Shown: positions 1 through 8,324 of the stretch, in pieces
Layout: every line of letters starts with the position of its first letter
Numbering within the stretch: the first letter of the stretch is position 1
Assembly (NCBI GenBank): GCA_900541285.1
Contig: UQJA01000073.1
Coordinates: 1-10,148, forward strand
From: an uncultured Collinsella sp.
Lineage (GTDB): Bacteria > Actinomycetota > Coriobacteriia > Coriobacteriales > Coriobacteriaceae
Reading direction: 5' to 3'
Length of the DNA stretch: 10,148 bases
Program-made: the position numbers and the translations under genes
The notes under the pieces: generated by a model
Told to the model about the DNA's origin: nothing
What the model saw: only the letters and a program-made list of their open reading frames with translations
The model's database searches: none

Positions 1-36
1 CTGTCGGAACAACCGTCCCCAAGTGCCGAGCCGCAG

Positions 37-807
37 CTATAGCAGCCCAAAGTGCTTCGCGGCGTTGTAGATCCCGTCGTCGTCCACGGCGGACGTCACG
101 TAGGTCGCCGCGGCCTTCACGGTATCCTGCGCATTACCCATGGCCACGCTTGTGCCCACGGCGGAAAACATCGACAGGTCGTTCTCGCCGTCGCCAAAGG
201 CAATCGCCTCGCTCGCGTCGATACCCAGCCGCTCCAGCGTCGCCGCTACGCCCAAGTCCTTGCCGCCGTTGGCCGGAATAATGTCGCAGAACAGATCGCA
301 CCAGCGCGTGGTGAGCGAATGCGACACGGCGTCGGTCACGATATGCTCGTCGGCCGGATCCACAAAGGCGCAGAACTGGTAGACCGGCGCATCGAAGGCA
401 TGCTCAAACGGCTCCTCGTGGTAGACGATTCCCGCGTTGCTGCCGGCCGTCACCACGCGCTCGGACAGGCGGTTCACAAACGAGTTCTCGCCCTGCATGC
501 ACAGCGAGTCATAGCGCCCCTGCGCCACCTGGCCCACAATCACCGCGACGTCGTCCGGATCAATCGGACAGCTGCGATAAACCCCCTCGGCATCAAAGCA
601 GTGCTGGCCCGAGAGCGTAATGTACGCATCCCAGCCCAAGTCGAACAGCCAGTCCGGCATCTGGTAGGTCGGGCGACCCGTGGCGATCACGCACGCAATC
701 CCCTGCTCGTGAAAGCTGTCGAGCACCTGCTGCGCCGACGCCGGAATCCGGTGGGTCTTAAAGCTCAGTAGCGTGCCGTCGATATCGAAAAATGCGGCCT
801 TGATCAT
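37..807 (-). CDS. Cof-type HAD-superfamily (HAD-IIB) phosphatase
   Basis: This is a 256-residue soluble hydrolase of the Cof/YidA type, a family that dephosphorylates sugar phosphates, flavin or nucleotide phosphates; the substrate cannot be read from the sequence. The four HAD motifs are present. Motif I is DIDGT with nucleophile D8 and acid/base D10. Motif II is the Thr in IATGRP (T43). Motif III is K183 in GGKDLGV. Motif IV is FGDGENDLSM with D206 and D210 for Mg2+. A large cap domain lies between motifs II and III (about residues 85-180), as expected for type IIB. The length is normal. The ATG at 807 starts 6 bp after the stop of the upstream ABC-F gene, and a GGAG lies just before it inside that gene's end, so the two are probably co-transcribed. 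The stop TAG lies at 37-39. No terminator is visible in the 36 bases that remain downstream. Confidence 0.93.
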   Translation of the reverse strand: MIKAAFFDIDGTLLSFKTHRIPASAQQVLDSFHEQGIACVIATGRPTYQMPDWLFDLGWDAYITLSGQHCFDAEGVYRSCPIDPDDVAVIVGQVAQGRYDSLCMQGENSFVNRLSERVVTAGSNAGIVYHEEPFEHAFDAPVYQFCAFVDPADEHIVTDAVSHSLTTRWCDLFCDIIPANGGKDLGVAATLERLGIDASEAIAFGDGENDLSMFSAVGTSVAMGNAQDTVKAAATYVTSAVDDDGIYNAAKHFGLL

Positions 808-813
808 CCTCGT

Positions 814-2673
814 CTACTCCTCGCCCTCGAGCTTTTCGCTCGCCTCGAGCCACGCCATCTCCAGCTCGTCCATGGCGGCATGGGCCTCGTCGATCTTTGC
901 CTGCTGCTCGCCCAGCGCCGTGTAGTTGGTGGGATCGACCTGGGCCATGGCGGCCTCGGCCTCCTCCACGCGAGCGCGCTGCGTCTCCATCTTGCGCTCG
1001 AGCGAGCTCACCTCGCGGCGGAGCTTCTGGCGTTCGGCGTTGGAAAGGCCATTGGGCTGCCCGCTCGTCTTAGGCTTTTCGGCCGCAACCGCTGCGGCAC
1101 CGGTGTCGAACGTGCCGGTCTTGGCACTCGGCGCGCCCACGGGCTCGCCCTCGGCGGTGGCGTTGCACAGGCGCAGGTACTGATCGACGCCGCCGGGCAT
1201 ATGCGTCAGGTGGCCGTCAAGCAGTGCCCACTGTTGGTCGGTCACGCGCTCCATGAGGAAACGGTCGTGCGTCACCAGGATCAGCGTGCCGGGCCAGCCG
1301 TCCAGCAGATCCTCGACAATCGCGAGCATATCGGTATCCAGGTCGTTACCGGGCTCGTCCAGGATGAGCACGTTGGGCTCGTCCAGGATCGTCAGCAACA
1401 GCGACAGGCGACGGCGCTGGCCGCCCGAAAGATCGCCGATGCGACTCCAGAGCTGCTGGGTCGTAAAGCCCAGGCGCTCGCAGAGCTTCTCGGGCGAAGT
1501 CTCCTTGCCGTCGATGACGTAGTACTTCTTATAGTTGCTGAGCACCTCGCGGATCGTGTCGCCCATGTAGGGCTCGAGCTCCTCGAGCTGCTGCGATAGC
1601 ACGCCAAAACGTACCGTCTGGCCGATCTTCACGCGGCCGCGCAGGGGCGCGATCTTGCCCTGGATCACGTCGAGCAGCGTGGACTTGCCGGCACCGTTCT
1701 CGCCCAAAAGACCATAGCGGTCGCCCGCGCCGATAAGCCAGGTCACGTCGGAGAGCACCTGCTTGGGCGTGCCGTCGGTATCCGCATAGCCGGCGTCCAC
1801 GTCGATCACGTCGATGACCTGCTTGCCCAGGCGGCTCACCGCCAGGCGCTTGAGCTCCAGCTCGTCACGCACGGGCGGCACGTCGGCGATCAGCTCGCGA
1901 GCGGCATCCACGCGAAACTTGGGCTTGGTGGAGCGGGCTTGGGCGCCGCGGCTCAGCCACGCGAGCTCCTTGCGTGCCATGTTGCGACGACGCTCCTCGG
2001 TGACGGCGGCCATGCGGTCGCGCTCCACGCGCTGCAGGATGTATGCCGAGTAGCCGCCCTCGAAGGGATCGACCTGGCCGTCGTGGACCTCCCACATGCT
2101 GGTGCAGACCTCGTCCAAGAACCAGCGGTCGTGCGTGACCACGAGCATGGCGCCCTGGCCGCGCTGCCAGCGGGCCTTTAAGTGACGCGCGAGCCAGTTG
2201 ATGGTACGCATGTCCAGGTGGTTGGTGGGCTCGTCGAGCATGAGCACGTCGTAGTCGCCGATCAGCAGGCGCGCGAGGTCCACGCGACGGCGCTGGCCAC
2301 CCGAAAGCTCGCCCACCGTTCCCTCCCAGGGCACATCGCTAATGAGGCCGGCAAGGATCTGGCGTGTTCGCGGACTCGACGCCCACTCATACTCGGGCGT
2401 GTCGCCCACAACGGCATGATGCACGGTGTCGGTGTCGACAAGCTGGTCCTTTTGGCCGAGCAGGCCGATCGTGGTGCCGCGGCGATGAGTCACGCGGCCG
2501 TCGTCGGGCTCCAGCGTGCCGGCGAGCACGCTCAGCAGCGTCGACTTGCCGTCGCCGTTTTTACCGACAATACCAATACGGTCGCCCTCGCCCACGCCGA
2601 GCGTAACGCTATCGAAAATATGCTTGGTGGGAAACTCTAGGCTGACGGAATCGCATCCCAAAAGAATCGCCAT
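814..2673 (-). CDS. uup: ABC-F family ATPase, Uup-like
   Basis: This is a 619-residue cytosolic tandem ATPase with no membrane segments. ABC-F proteins act on the ribosome; Uup has also been linked to DNA branch-structure processing. First cassette: Walker A GKNGDGKST (37-45), signature LSGGQ (123-127), Walker B ending DEPTNHLD (147-154). Second cassette: GENGAGKST (324-332), LSGGQ (415-419), DEPGNDLD (439-446). The inter-domain linker around 232-262 (ELAWLSRGAQARSTKPKFR) resembles the Uup linker, and a charged C-terminal coiled coil (about 545-615) fits Uup. The frame stays open 66 codons further upstream, but I chose the ATG at 2673 because AAGGAG lies 8 bp before it and the protein then begins directly with the ATPase fold. 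The second Walker B has Gly where Thr is usual. It is the first gene of a two-gene unit with the HAD phosphatase. A different ABC-F subfamily, including an antibiotic-resistance type, cannot be fully excluded. Confidence 0.92.
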   Translation of the reverse strand: MAILLGCDSVSLEFPTKHIFDSVTLGVGEGDRIGIVGKNGDGKSTLLSVLAGTLEPDDGRVTHRRGTTIGLLGQKDQLVDTDTVHHAVVGDTPEYEWASSPRTRQILAGLISDVPWEGTVGELSGGQRRRVDLARLLIGDYDVLMLDEPTNHLDMRTINWLARHLKARWQRGQGAMLVVTHDRWFLDEVCTSMWEVHDGQVDPFEGGYSAYILQRVERDRMAAVTEERRRNMARKELAWLSRGAQARSTKPKFRVDAARELIADVPPVRDELELKRLAVSRLGKQVIDVIDVDAGYADTDGTPKQVLSDVTWLIGAGDRYGLLGENGAGKSTLLDVIQGKIAPLRGRVKIGQTVRFGVLSQQLEELEPYMGDTIREVLSNYKKYYVIDGKETSPEKLCERLGFTTQQLWSRIGDLSGGQRRRLSLLLTILDEPNVLILDEPGNDLDTDMLAIVEDLLDGWPGTLILVTHDRFLMERVTDQQWALLDGHLTHMPGGVDQYLRLCNATAEGEPVGAPSAKTGTFDTGAAAVAAEKPKTSGQPNGLSNAERQKLRREVSSLERKMETQRARVEEAEAAMAQVDPTNYTALGEQQAKIDEAHAAMDELEMAWLEASEKLEGEE

Positions 2674-2708
2674 GTGCCCTGCTCCTTCGTAGAAATTCAA
2701 CGTTGTCC

Positions 2709-2717
2709 ATGATAGCA
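2709..2717 (-). promoter_or_regulatory. Candidate extended -10 promoter of the ABC-F/HAD operon
   Basis: On the minus strand the sequence reads TGCTATCAT, a TGN-extended -10 with a hexamer 5/6 identical to TATAAT. It would put the transcription start near 2702 and give a leader of about 29 nt containing the AAGGAG. No good -35 is seen. The place for one falls at the edge of the palindrome at 2734-2768. It lies downstream of the terminator that ends the pst operon, as an independent promoter should. Confidence 0.4.
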
Positions 2718-2733
2718 GCGAGCCCCACCCCAA

Positions 2734-2768
2734 ACCACCACGAAGGTGCCTGTCCCCTTTGTGGTGGT
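2734..2768. repeat. Palindromic intergenic repeat with a GGTGCCTGTCCCC-type core
   Basis: The arms ACCACCACGAAGG (2734-2746) and CCTTTGTGGTGGT (2756-2768) pair over 13 positions with one G-T pair (2742/2760) around a 9-base loop. The core GGTGCCTGTCCCC (2745-2757) resembles a short motif I recall from many bacterial intergenic palindromes, some associated with REP-type transposases; this is memory only. No T-tract follows on either strand, so it is not a standard terminator. It lies between the pst terminator and the ABC-F promoter. Confidence 0.6.
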
Positions 2769-2784
2769 CGGTCTGGCAGCGACA

Positions 2785-2824
2785 CAAAAAAGGCGGGGCA
2801 TCTCCCGCAAGAGATGACCCGCCT
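2785..2824 (-). terminator. Intrinsic terminator of the pst operon
   Basis: The segments 2791-2804 and 2811-2824 form a 14-position stem with 13 pairs and one mismatch (2798/2817) around a 6-base loop. In the leftward transcript the GC-rich base of the stem is followed immediately by six Ts (plus-strand As at 2786-2791, the last pairing in the stem). It begins 55 bp after the pstB stop, so it separates pstSCAB from the ABC-F gene. Confidence 0.88.
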
Positions 2825-2879
2825 CTCCAATCAGTCCCGTGGCGACCGTGGCCGCCACGGGCCTCAAGCATGTCCCGGA

Positions 2880-3748
<869 letters not shown>

Positions 3749-3752
<4 letters not shown>

Positions 3753-4675
3753 TCGGCCGTCATCTTCCTTGCCAGTTGCTTGCCCACGATACGGGCGACT
3801 ACGTTAAACAGCAGCACGCAGATCATCAGCAGTGCGGCGGTGCCCCAGACGATCTGCTGTGCCTCGGGGCTGCCCTCGCCATAGATCTTGTAGATGTGCA
3901 CGGCGAGCGACTCACCGGGGCGGAACACGTTCCAGGCGCAAGTGGGGCTCGACAGGTTAAAGCTCAAGAAGTTGAGGCGAACCGGCGAGCTCATGCCCGA
4001 GGTAAAGAGCAGCGCCGCGGCCTCGCCAAACACGCGGCCGGCCGAAAGCACGATGCCGGTCACGATGGCGGGCATGGCCTCGGGAATCAAAATGTGCAGC
4101 GTGGCCTCCCAGCGAGTGAGGCCCATGGCCAGGCATGCATCGCGCTGGGCCTGCGGCACGTCCTCGAGCGCCTGCTGAATCACGCGCACCAGGATGGGGA
4201 TGTTGAACATGGTGAGCGCGACGGCGCCGGAGATGATGGAGTACTTCCAGCCCAGCTGCACCGAGAACACCAGGAATCCGAACATGCCGACGACGATGGA
4301 AGGCAGCGAGGACAGCGTCTCGATGGCAGTGGAGGCAATGTCGCGGACGGGACCGTCGGGTGCGTACTCGACCAGGAAGACCGCGCCGCCCAGGCTGATG
4401 GGCACCGAGATGACCAGAGTGATCAGCAGCAGATAGAACGAGTCGAACAGCTGGTAGAGTACGCCGCCCTGGGTTCCGTTGGCGCGCGCGGGCTGCGTGA
4501 GAAATCCCGGCTGGAACAGCGTCGAGATGCCCTCGAACAGGATGTAGGCCACCATGGAGACGACGATGAGCATGACGATGGCGGCGATCGCCGTCAGCAC
4601 GCCCGTGGCGATGCGGTCCTGCTTTTGGACGCGCCCGAGTCTCGCCTCGTCGATGTGGATGCGCGTGCTAGCCAC
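3749..4675 (-). CDS. pstA: Phosphate ABC transporter permease PstA
   Basis: This 308-residue inner-membrane protein is one half of the phosphate channel. Hydrophobic stretches near residues 24-48, 80-102, 122-140, 146-166, 202-222 and 276-296 give about six membrane segments. The loop that docks on the ATPase (EAA-type) is at about 173-201, with RDACLAMGLTRWEATLHILI and a conserved Gly (G185). SAGRVFGEAAALLFTSG (211-227) is typical of PstA. The start is GTG at 4675, overlapping the pstC stop by 8 bases (GTGGCTAG), with a purine-rich AAGGGGG and GAAGG just upstream. Its stop TGA overlaps the pstB ATG by 4 bases. Both overlaps indicate translational coupling within pstSCAB. The order C-A-B and the motif details separate it from PstC. 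Confidence 0.96.
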
Positions 4676-5576
4676 GAGCCTTCGCCCCCTTGCGGCCGAT
4701 GAGGTGGATAATCAGGATGAAGATGAGGCTCATGCCCATCAGCAGCAGGCCGAGCGCCCACAGAACATCGTCCTGGGCCGAGCCCTCAGCATAGACCGCC
4801 ATGGACGTGGTGAGCGTGGTGGTGATGGTCGAAGCCGGCGACAGCAGCGACGTCGGCATGGCCTCGATACCGCCGATAACCATGCGCACGGCGAGCGTCT
4901 CGCCAAAGGCGCGGGTCATGCCAAGAATGACCGCGGTCATGAGCGACGGCATGGCGGACTTGAGCACCACGTGCCAGATGGTCTGCCAGCGGGTGTAGCC
5001 CAGCGCGAGCGAACCCTGGCGGTAGCTGTCGGGCACGGCGCGCAGGCCATCGACCGAAAGGGTGGTCATCGTCGGCAGGATCATGACAGCCAGCACGACG
5101 GCGCCGGGCAGGATACCCAGGCCCGTGCTCACATGGAAAACACTCTTCATAAGGCCGACGACCACGTGAAAACCGATCAGGCCAAAGACGACCGAGGGAA
5201 TGCCGGTCAAAAGCTCAATAAGCGGCTGAAAGACCTTGGAGCCAAACTTAGGCTGGATCTCGACCGCAAAGATGGCAGAGCCGATGGCGATGGGCAATGC
5301 GATGAGCGTGGAGAGCACCATGACCGCAAACGAGGTGACGATCAGGGGCAGGGCGCCGGTATAGGGCAGGCCGTTTTCGGCTGTGTTGGCCAGGTCCCAC
5401 TTGGTGCCGGTGAAGAACTCGACGACCGAAACGCCGTCCTTGAGAAAAGCCGAGAGGCCCTTTTGGGCGACCATAAAGATGAGCGCGGCAACGACAAGCG
5501 TCACGAGCGCTACGCACGCGCCCGTGACGCCCAGGCCCACGTTCTCAAGGTCGCGCTTTGGCAGCTGTTTTGCCAT
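4668..5576 (-). CDS. pstC: Phosphate ABC transporter permease PstC
   Basis: This 302-residue inner-membrane protein is the second half of the phosphate channel. Membrane segments are evident near residues 14-38, 76-105, 118-142, 153-172, 210-232 and 270-294. The ATPase-docking loop is at about 181-210, with DSYRQGSLALGYTRWQTIWH and a conserved Gly (G193), followed by GMTRAFGETLAVRMVIG (219-235), a PstC-type sequence. The region after the first helix (45-75) is the usual external loop containing GTKWD. The ATG at 5576 is preceded by GGAAAGG with a 6-base spacer. It lies 25 bp behind the pstS stop and overlaps pstA by 8 bp. Length and motifs are normal for the family. Confidence 0.96.
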   Translation of the reverse strand: MAKQLPKRDLENVGLGVTGACVALVTLVVAALIFMVAQKGLSAFLKDGVSVVEFFTGTKWDLANTAENGLPYTGALPLIVTSFAVMVLSTLIALPIAIGSAIFAVEIQPKFGSKVFQPLIELLTGIPSVVFGLIGFHVVVGLMKSVFHVSTGLGILPGAVVLAVMILPTMTTLSVDGLRAVPDSYRQGSLALGYTRWQTIWHVVLKSAMPSLMTAVILGMTRAFGETLAVRMVIGGIEAMPTSLLSPASTITTTLTTSMAVYAEGSAQDDVLWALGLLLMGMSLIFILIIHLIGRKGAKARG

Positions 5577-5601
5577 TGCAAACCTTTCCGGGGGCGATTA
5601 C

Positions 5602-6540
5602 TTATTTAGCAGAGACCTTGCCGCTGGCGTCCTTGACGACCTTCATGGCAGAGACGGGAATAAAGCCCTGCTCCTCGACGAGCTTGCCCTGGACGTCGTC
5701 GGAAAGCATGAACTCCAGGAAGGCCTTGGTAGCCTCGTCGGCGCCCTTGGAGCAGTACATGTGCTCGGTCGCCCAGATCTTGAAGGAGTCGTCGGTGACA
5801 TTCTTGCTCTTGGGCTCCACGCCCTCGACCTTGATGGCGTTGAACTTGGAGTCATCGAAGTGCGAGAAGTCCAGGTAGGAGATGGCGTTGTCGGTGCTGG
5901 CCATCTGAGTCTGGACATCGCCGGACTTGTCGAGCTCGGCGTCGCCCTTAAAGTCGACGGCCTCGTCGCCAAAGACGGCGGCCTCAAAGGTAGCGCGGGT
6001 ACCGGAGCCGGCCTTGCGGTTGAGGACGACGATGGTGGCGTCGTCGCCGCCGACCTCCTTCCAGTTGGTGATCTGGCCGGAGAAGATGCCCTTGAGCTGC
6101 TCGAAGGACAGATCGTCGACCGTCACGTTCTTGGAGACGACGGGGCCCATGCCCACGACGGCGACCTCGTGGTCGACGAGGTTCTTGACCTGATCGGCCT
6201 CGAGCTTGGACTCGGCGAAGACGTCGGAGTTACCGATGGTGACGGTGCCGGCGGCAACAGCGGTAAGGCCCTTGCCCGAACCGTTGCCCGAACCGGAGAT
6301 GGAGACGTCGGGGTTGGCATCCATGAACTTCTCGGCAGCAGCCTCGACGAGAGCCTGGAACGAGGAGGCACCGTCGTAGGTCACCTCACCGGAGACGGAC
6401 TCGGCAGCAGCGGCGCTACCCTTGTCGGCAGCGTTGGAAGCGCCTGCGCCACCGCAACCAACGAGACCGAGGCCGACGATGCTGGCAAGACCACCAGCGA
6501 GGCCGAGGAACTGACGACGAGAATAAGCCTGATCGAGCAT
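5602..6540 (-). CDS. pstS: Phosphate-binding lipoprotein PstS
   Basis: This 312-residue extracytoplasmic receptor captures phosphate for PstCAB. The N-terminus carries SRRQFLG (7-13), a twin-arginine (Tat) motif, then a hydrophobic stretch and the lipobox LVGC with C29 as the lipidated residue, so it is predicted to be a Tat-exported, membrane-anchored lipoprotein. After a Gly/Ala/Ser linker the mature domain begins near GEVTYDGASSFQAL (51-64). Phosphate-contact motifs are ASSF (58-61), SGSGNGSGKGL (82-92), GNSD (103-106) and RKAGSGTRATFE (175-186). The frame is open 30 codons further upstream, but the ATG at 6540 is chosen because AAAGGAAG precedes it closely and only this start puts the signal peptide at the N-terminus. 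It is the first gene of the operon. Upstream is a leader of up to about 140 nt and a candidate Pho box. Confidence 0.95.
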   Translation of the reverse strand: MLDQAYSRRQFLGLAGGLASIVGLGLVGCGGAGASNAADKGSAAAAESVSGEVTYDGASSFQALVEAAAEKFMDANPDVSISGSGNGSGKGLTAVAAGTVTIGNSDVFAESKLEADQVKNLVDHEVAVVGMGPVVSKNVTVDDLSFEQLKGIFSGQITNWKEVGGDDATIVVLNRKAGSGTRATFEAAVFGDEAVDFKGDAELDKSGDVQTQMASTDNAISYLDFSHFDDSKFNAIKVEGVEPKSKNVTDDSFKIWATEHMYCSKGADEATKAFLEFMLSDDVQGKLVEEQGFIPVSAMKVVKDASGKVSAK

Positions 6541-6565
6541 GATCTTCCTTTCATACATGCGACTC

Positions 6566-6582
6566 GCGGGCACCCCGCCCGC
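6566..6582 (-). other. GC-rich hairpin in the pstS leader
   Basis: GCGGGC (6566-6571) and GCCCGC (6577-6582) form a perfect 6-bp stem with a 5-base loop. It lies about 25 bases before the pstS start and just upstream of its ribosome binding site. No T-tract follows, so it is not a terminator. It may only be chance in GC-rich DNA, or a minor leader structure. The rest of the non-coding stretch 6541-6743 holds the repeat array at 6684-6712 and nothing else I can support. Confidence 0.25.
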
Positions 6583-6683
6583 TTTGCTGTTTGGAAAGAT
6601 ACGGCCCCGACCGGGCAACGTCCGCGCCAACTGCGGTTTCTTACAGGCATCTGATAGACCCTTACCGCAAGCGCGGCAGGGCT

Positions 6684-6712
6684 TTACAAACGAATAACAA
6701 TCCCGCTGACAA
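6684..6712 (-). promoter_or_regulatory. Candidate Pho box upstream of pstS (three TTGTNA direct repeats)
   Basis: Read on the minus strand, TTGTCA (6712-6707), TTGTTA (6700-6695) and TTGTAA (6689-6684) recur with start-to-start spacings of 12 and 11 bases, about one helical turn each. PhoB/PhoP-type regulators bind direct repeats of this kind at 11-bp spacing before pst genes, so phosphate-starvation control is likely by analogy. The core differs from both the E. coli and the Bacillus consensus. TTGTCA also could serve as a -35, with TGTAAA (6688-6683) 18 bp further on as a weak -10. I see no clearly better promoter in the remaining leader. Confidence 0.42.
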
Positions 6713-6736
6713 GCATGGCCCGCCTTTTACACCGAT

Positions 6737-6812
6737 AAAAAAGAAGTTGCGGTGAAATAGTTCCTGTTTGGCTGTTAGGCAGCCGATTCTAGGAACTATT
6801 CCACCGCAACTT
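6737..6812 (-). terminator. Intrinsic terminator of the HAD-peptidase operon, built on repeat copy 1
   Basis: In the leftward transcript the 22-position stem of the repeat is followed by TTCTTTTTT (the run ends at 6737), the form of a rho-independent terminator. It starts 21 bp after the M20 peptidase stop and lies before the Pho box candidate of pstS, so it isolates the two same-strand operons. The stem is longer than usual for a terminator, in keeping with its origin as a repeat. Confidence 0.72.
6744..6812. repeat. Long palindromic repeat, copy 1
   Basis: Arms 6744-6765 and 6791-6812 pair at 21 of 22 positions. The single exception (A6755/C6801) becomes a U-G wobble in leftward RNA. A nested stem GGCTG (6770-6774)/CAGCC (6780-6784) lies in the loop. 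The left arm shares the 16-mer AGTTGCGGTGAAATAG with the second copy at 10018-10084, and the right ends match at 16 of 17 positions. It lies 21 bp downstream of the M20 peptidase stop. Confidence 0.85.
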
Positions 6813-6833
6813 AAATTGGGAAACCGCGAAACC

Positions 6834-8270
6834 TTAAAGCTCTAATTCATTCAAACGGAGGATTGCCACGATATAGATCTTGAGCGCTTGCTTGAGCTGT
6901 TCCTCGTTGGCACACTCGTTGGGGCCGTGCATCTGGCCGCCCCACGCGGGCAGCTCAAGGCCGGTCTCCTCGGGGCCAAACGATACGGCGCGGGCAAAGT
7001 TGCGCGCGTACGTGCCACCGCCCATGGCGAAGGGCTCGGCATGCTTACCCGTAAACTCGTTATAGGTATCGATAAGCGCCTTCACGGCCGAATCATCGGC
7101 AGAGACCGAGAACGGCACCTTCGCGCGACCCAGCTGGCACGTCACACCAAAGCGGCCCACGAGCGGCTCGAGCTGCTCGCGGATGGTATCGGCGCTCGTG
7201 CTATCGGGGAAGCGCACGTCGATTACCTGCTCAATGTGACCATCCGCCACGCGGATGACGCCGGGGTTGCAGGTGAGCGGGCCAAACGCGGGGCTCGTCG
7301 CGTCGATACCCAGGCCGCGGCCATAGGCATCCGCATGCACAAAGGCCAGAAACTTGACAAACTCGTGCTCGGCAGGCGTCAGCAGGCGCTCATCGCGTGC
7401 GCCAAACGCGTCCTCGGCCTCGCGCAGATACGCCACGATGAGGCCAACGGCATTGATCGTTCCCTCGGGCATCGAGGCATGACCGCCAATGCCGTGAGCG
7501 AAAATCTGCGCATGTCCGTTATCGAGCGCCGTAATCTCTAGGCGGTCGGCGTTCTCGACCGGCGCCGGCAGCTCATCGGCGGCAATCGCGAGCTCGCAGA
7601 TAGACTGCGACGGAATGGCGTTGCTCGCCTCGGCACCGCTCCAGGACACAATGCGTCCGCCGTCGATCTTGGAGCTCACAAACGTCGCCCCAAACTGGCC
7701 CTTCTCGGCATTGCAGACCGGGAACTCGGCATCGGGTGTAAACAGAAAGTCGGGGTCTGCATAGTTCTCCAGATAATGGTGAACGTCGGACATGCCCACT
7801 TCCTCATCGCAGCCCAGCAGCGCGCGGAAGGTATAGCGCGGGGTGATGCCGTGCTTGAGCAGATAGGCGCCGGCGTAGAGCGACAGTACCGCCGGACCCT
7901 TGTCGTCGATAACGCCGCGACCGAGCAGCCAGCCCTCGCGACGCTCCATCGCAAACGGGTCGGTATTCCAACCGGGGCCGGCGGGAACCACGTCCACGTG
8001 GCAGATGGTCGCGAGCTGCTTGTCGCCGCGGCCCGGAATATCGGCAATGCCCACAAAGCCCTCGTCATCGCTCGTCTGGTAGCCGAGCTTTTGCGCGATA
8101 CCGAGCGCGCAACCAAGCGCATCACGGACCGGGCGGCCAAACGGCGCACCGGGCTCCGCATCGGTAGCAACGGCCACGGACGGATAGCCCACCAGCTGCT
8201 CGATATCGGCGACAACGTCCTCCCAGACCTCGTCGACATACTCAGCGACGCTCTGCTCCACCTGATTCAT
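6834..8270 (-). CDS. M20 family metallodipeptidase (PepV / Sapep-like)
   Basis: This 478-residue cytosolic metalloenzyme of the PepV/Sapep branch hydrolyses dipeptides with two metal ions. Predicted metal ligands and catalytic residues are: H91 and D93 in HVDVVPAG; D122 in VIDDKGP, bridging; E156 as general base and E157 as ligand in DEEVG; D180 in TPDAEFP; and H448 in QMHGPNE. H264 in GIGGHASMPEGTINA lies in the lid/dimerisation domain (about 195-385) and fits the residue that stabilises the transition state. The length is close to that of PepV (about 470). The frame opens 15 codons upstream, but the ATG at 8270 has AAGGAGG with a 6-base spacer. It has no signal peptide. The HAD phosphatase gene lies 54 bp upstream on the same strand, probably in one operon. 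Substrate preference, and Mn or Zn use, cannot be told from sequence. Confidence 0.94.
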   Translation of the reverse strand: MNQVEQSVAEYVDEVWEDVVADIEQLVGYPSVAVATDAEPGAPFGRPVRDALGCALGIAQKLGYQTSDDEGFVGIADIPGRGDKQLATICHVDVVPAGPGWNTDPFAMERREGWLLGRGVIDDKGPAVLSLYAGAYLLKHGITPRYTFRALLGCDEEVGMSDVHHYLENYADPDFLFTPDAEFPVCNAEKGQFGATFVSSKIDGGRIVSWSGAEASNAIPSQSICELAIAADELPAPVENADRLEITALDNGHAQIFAHGIGGHASMPEGTINAVGLIVAYLREAEDAFGARDERLLTPAEHEFVKFLAFVHADAYGRGLGIDATSPAFGPLTCNPGVIRVADGHIEQVIDVRFPDSTSADTIREQLEPLVGRFGVTCQLGRAKVPFSVSADDSAVKALIDTYNEFTGKHAEPFAMGGGTYARNFARAVSFGPEETGLELPAWGGQMHGPNECANEEQLKQALKIYIVAILRLNELEL

Positions 8271-8324
8271 GGACAACCTCCTTACCAATGAGCGGCGAGC
8301 GCGCCCGCCTCTCACATCACATAC

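Noticed and set aside
2674..2871. A 66-residue N-terminal extension of the ABC-F protein
   Set aside because: It would run through the palindrome, the pst terminator stem and the promoter region; the ATG at 2673 has a good ribosome binding site and begins the fold.
4554..5609. A 351-codon open frame on the plus strand opposite pstC
   Set aside because: Antisense shadow of a permease, low complexity in Asp, Arg, Gly and His.
6566..6582. The pstS leader hairpin as a riboswitch
   Set aside because: It is a single 6-bp stem with no conserved core, alternative terminator or sequestering helix visible.
6541..6630. A 30-residue N-terminal extension of PstS
   Set aside because: It would bury the Tat signal and lipobox inside the protein; the ATG at 6540 has AAAGGAAG before it.
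5383..6654. A 423-codon open frame on the plus strand opposite pstS
   Set aside because: Its Gly/Leu/Asp/Val-rich translation mirrors the codon pattern of pstS and shows no motif or ribosome binding site support.
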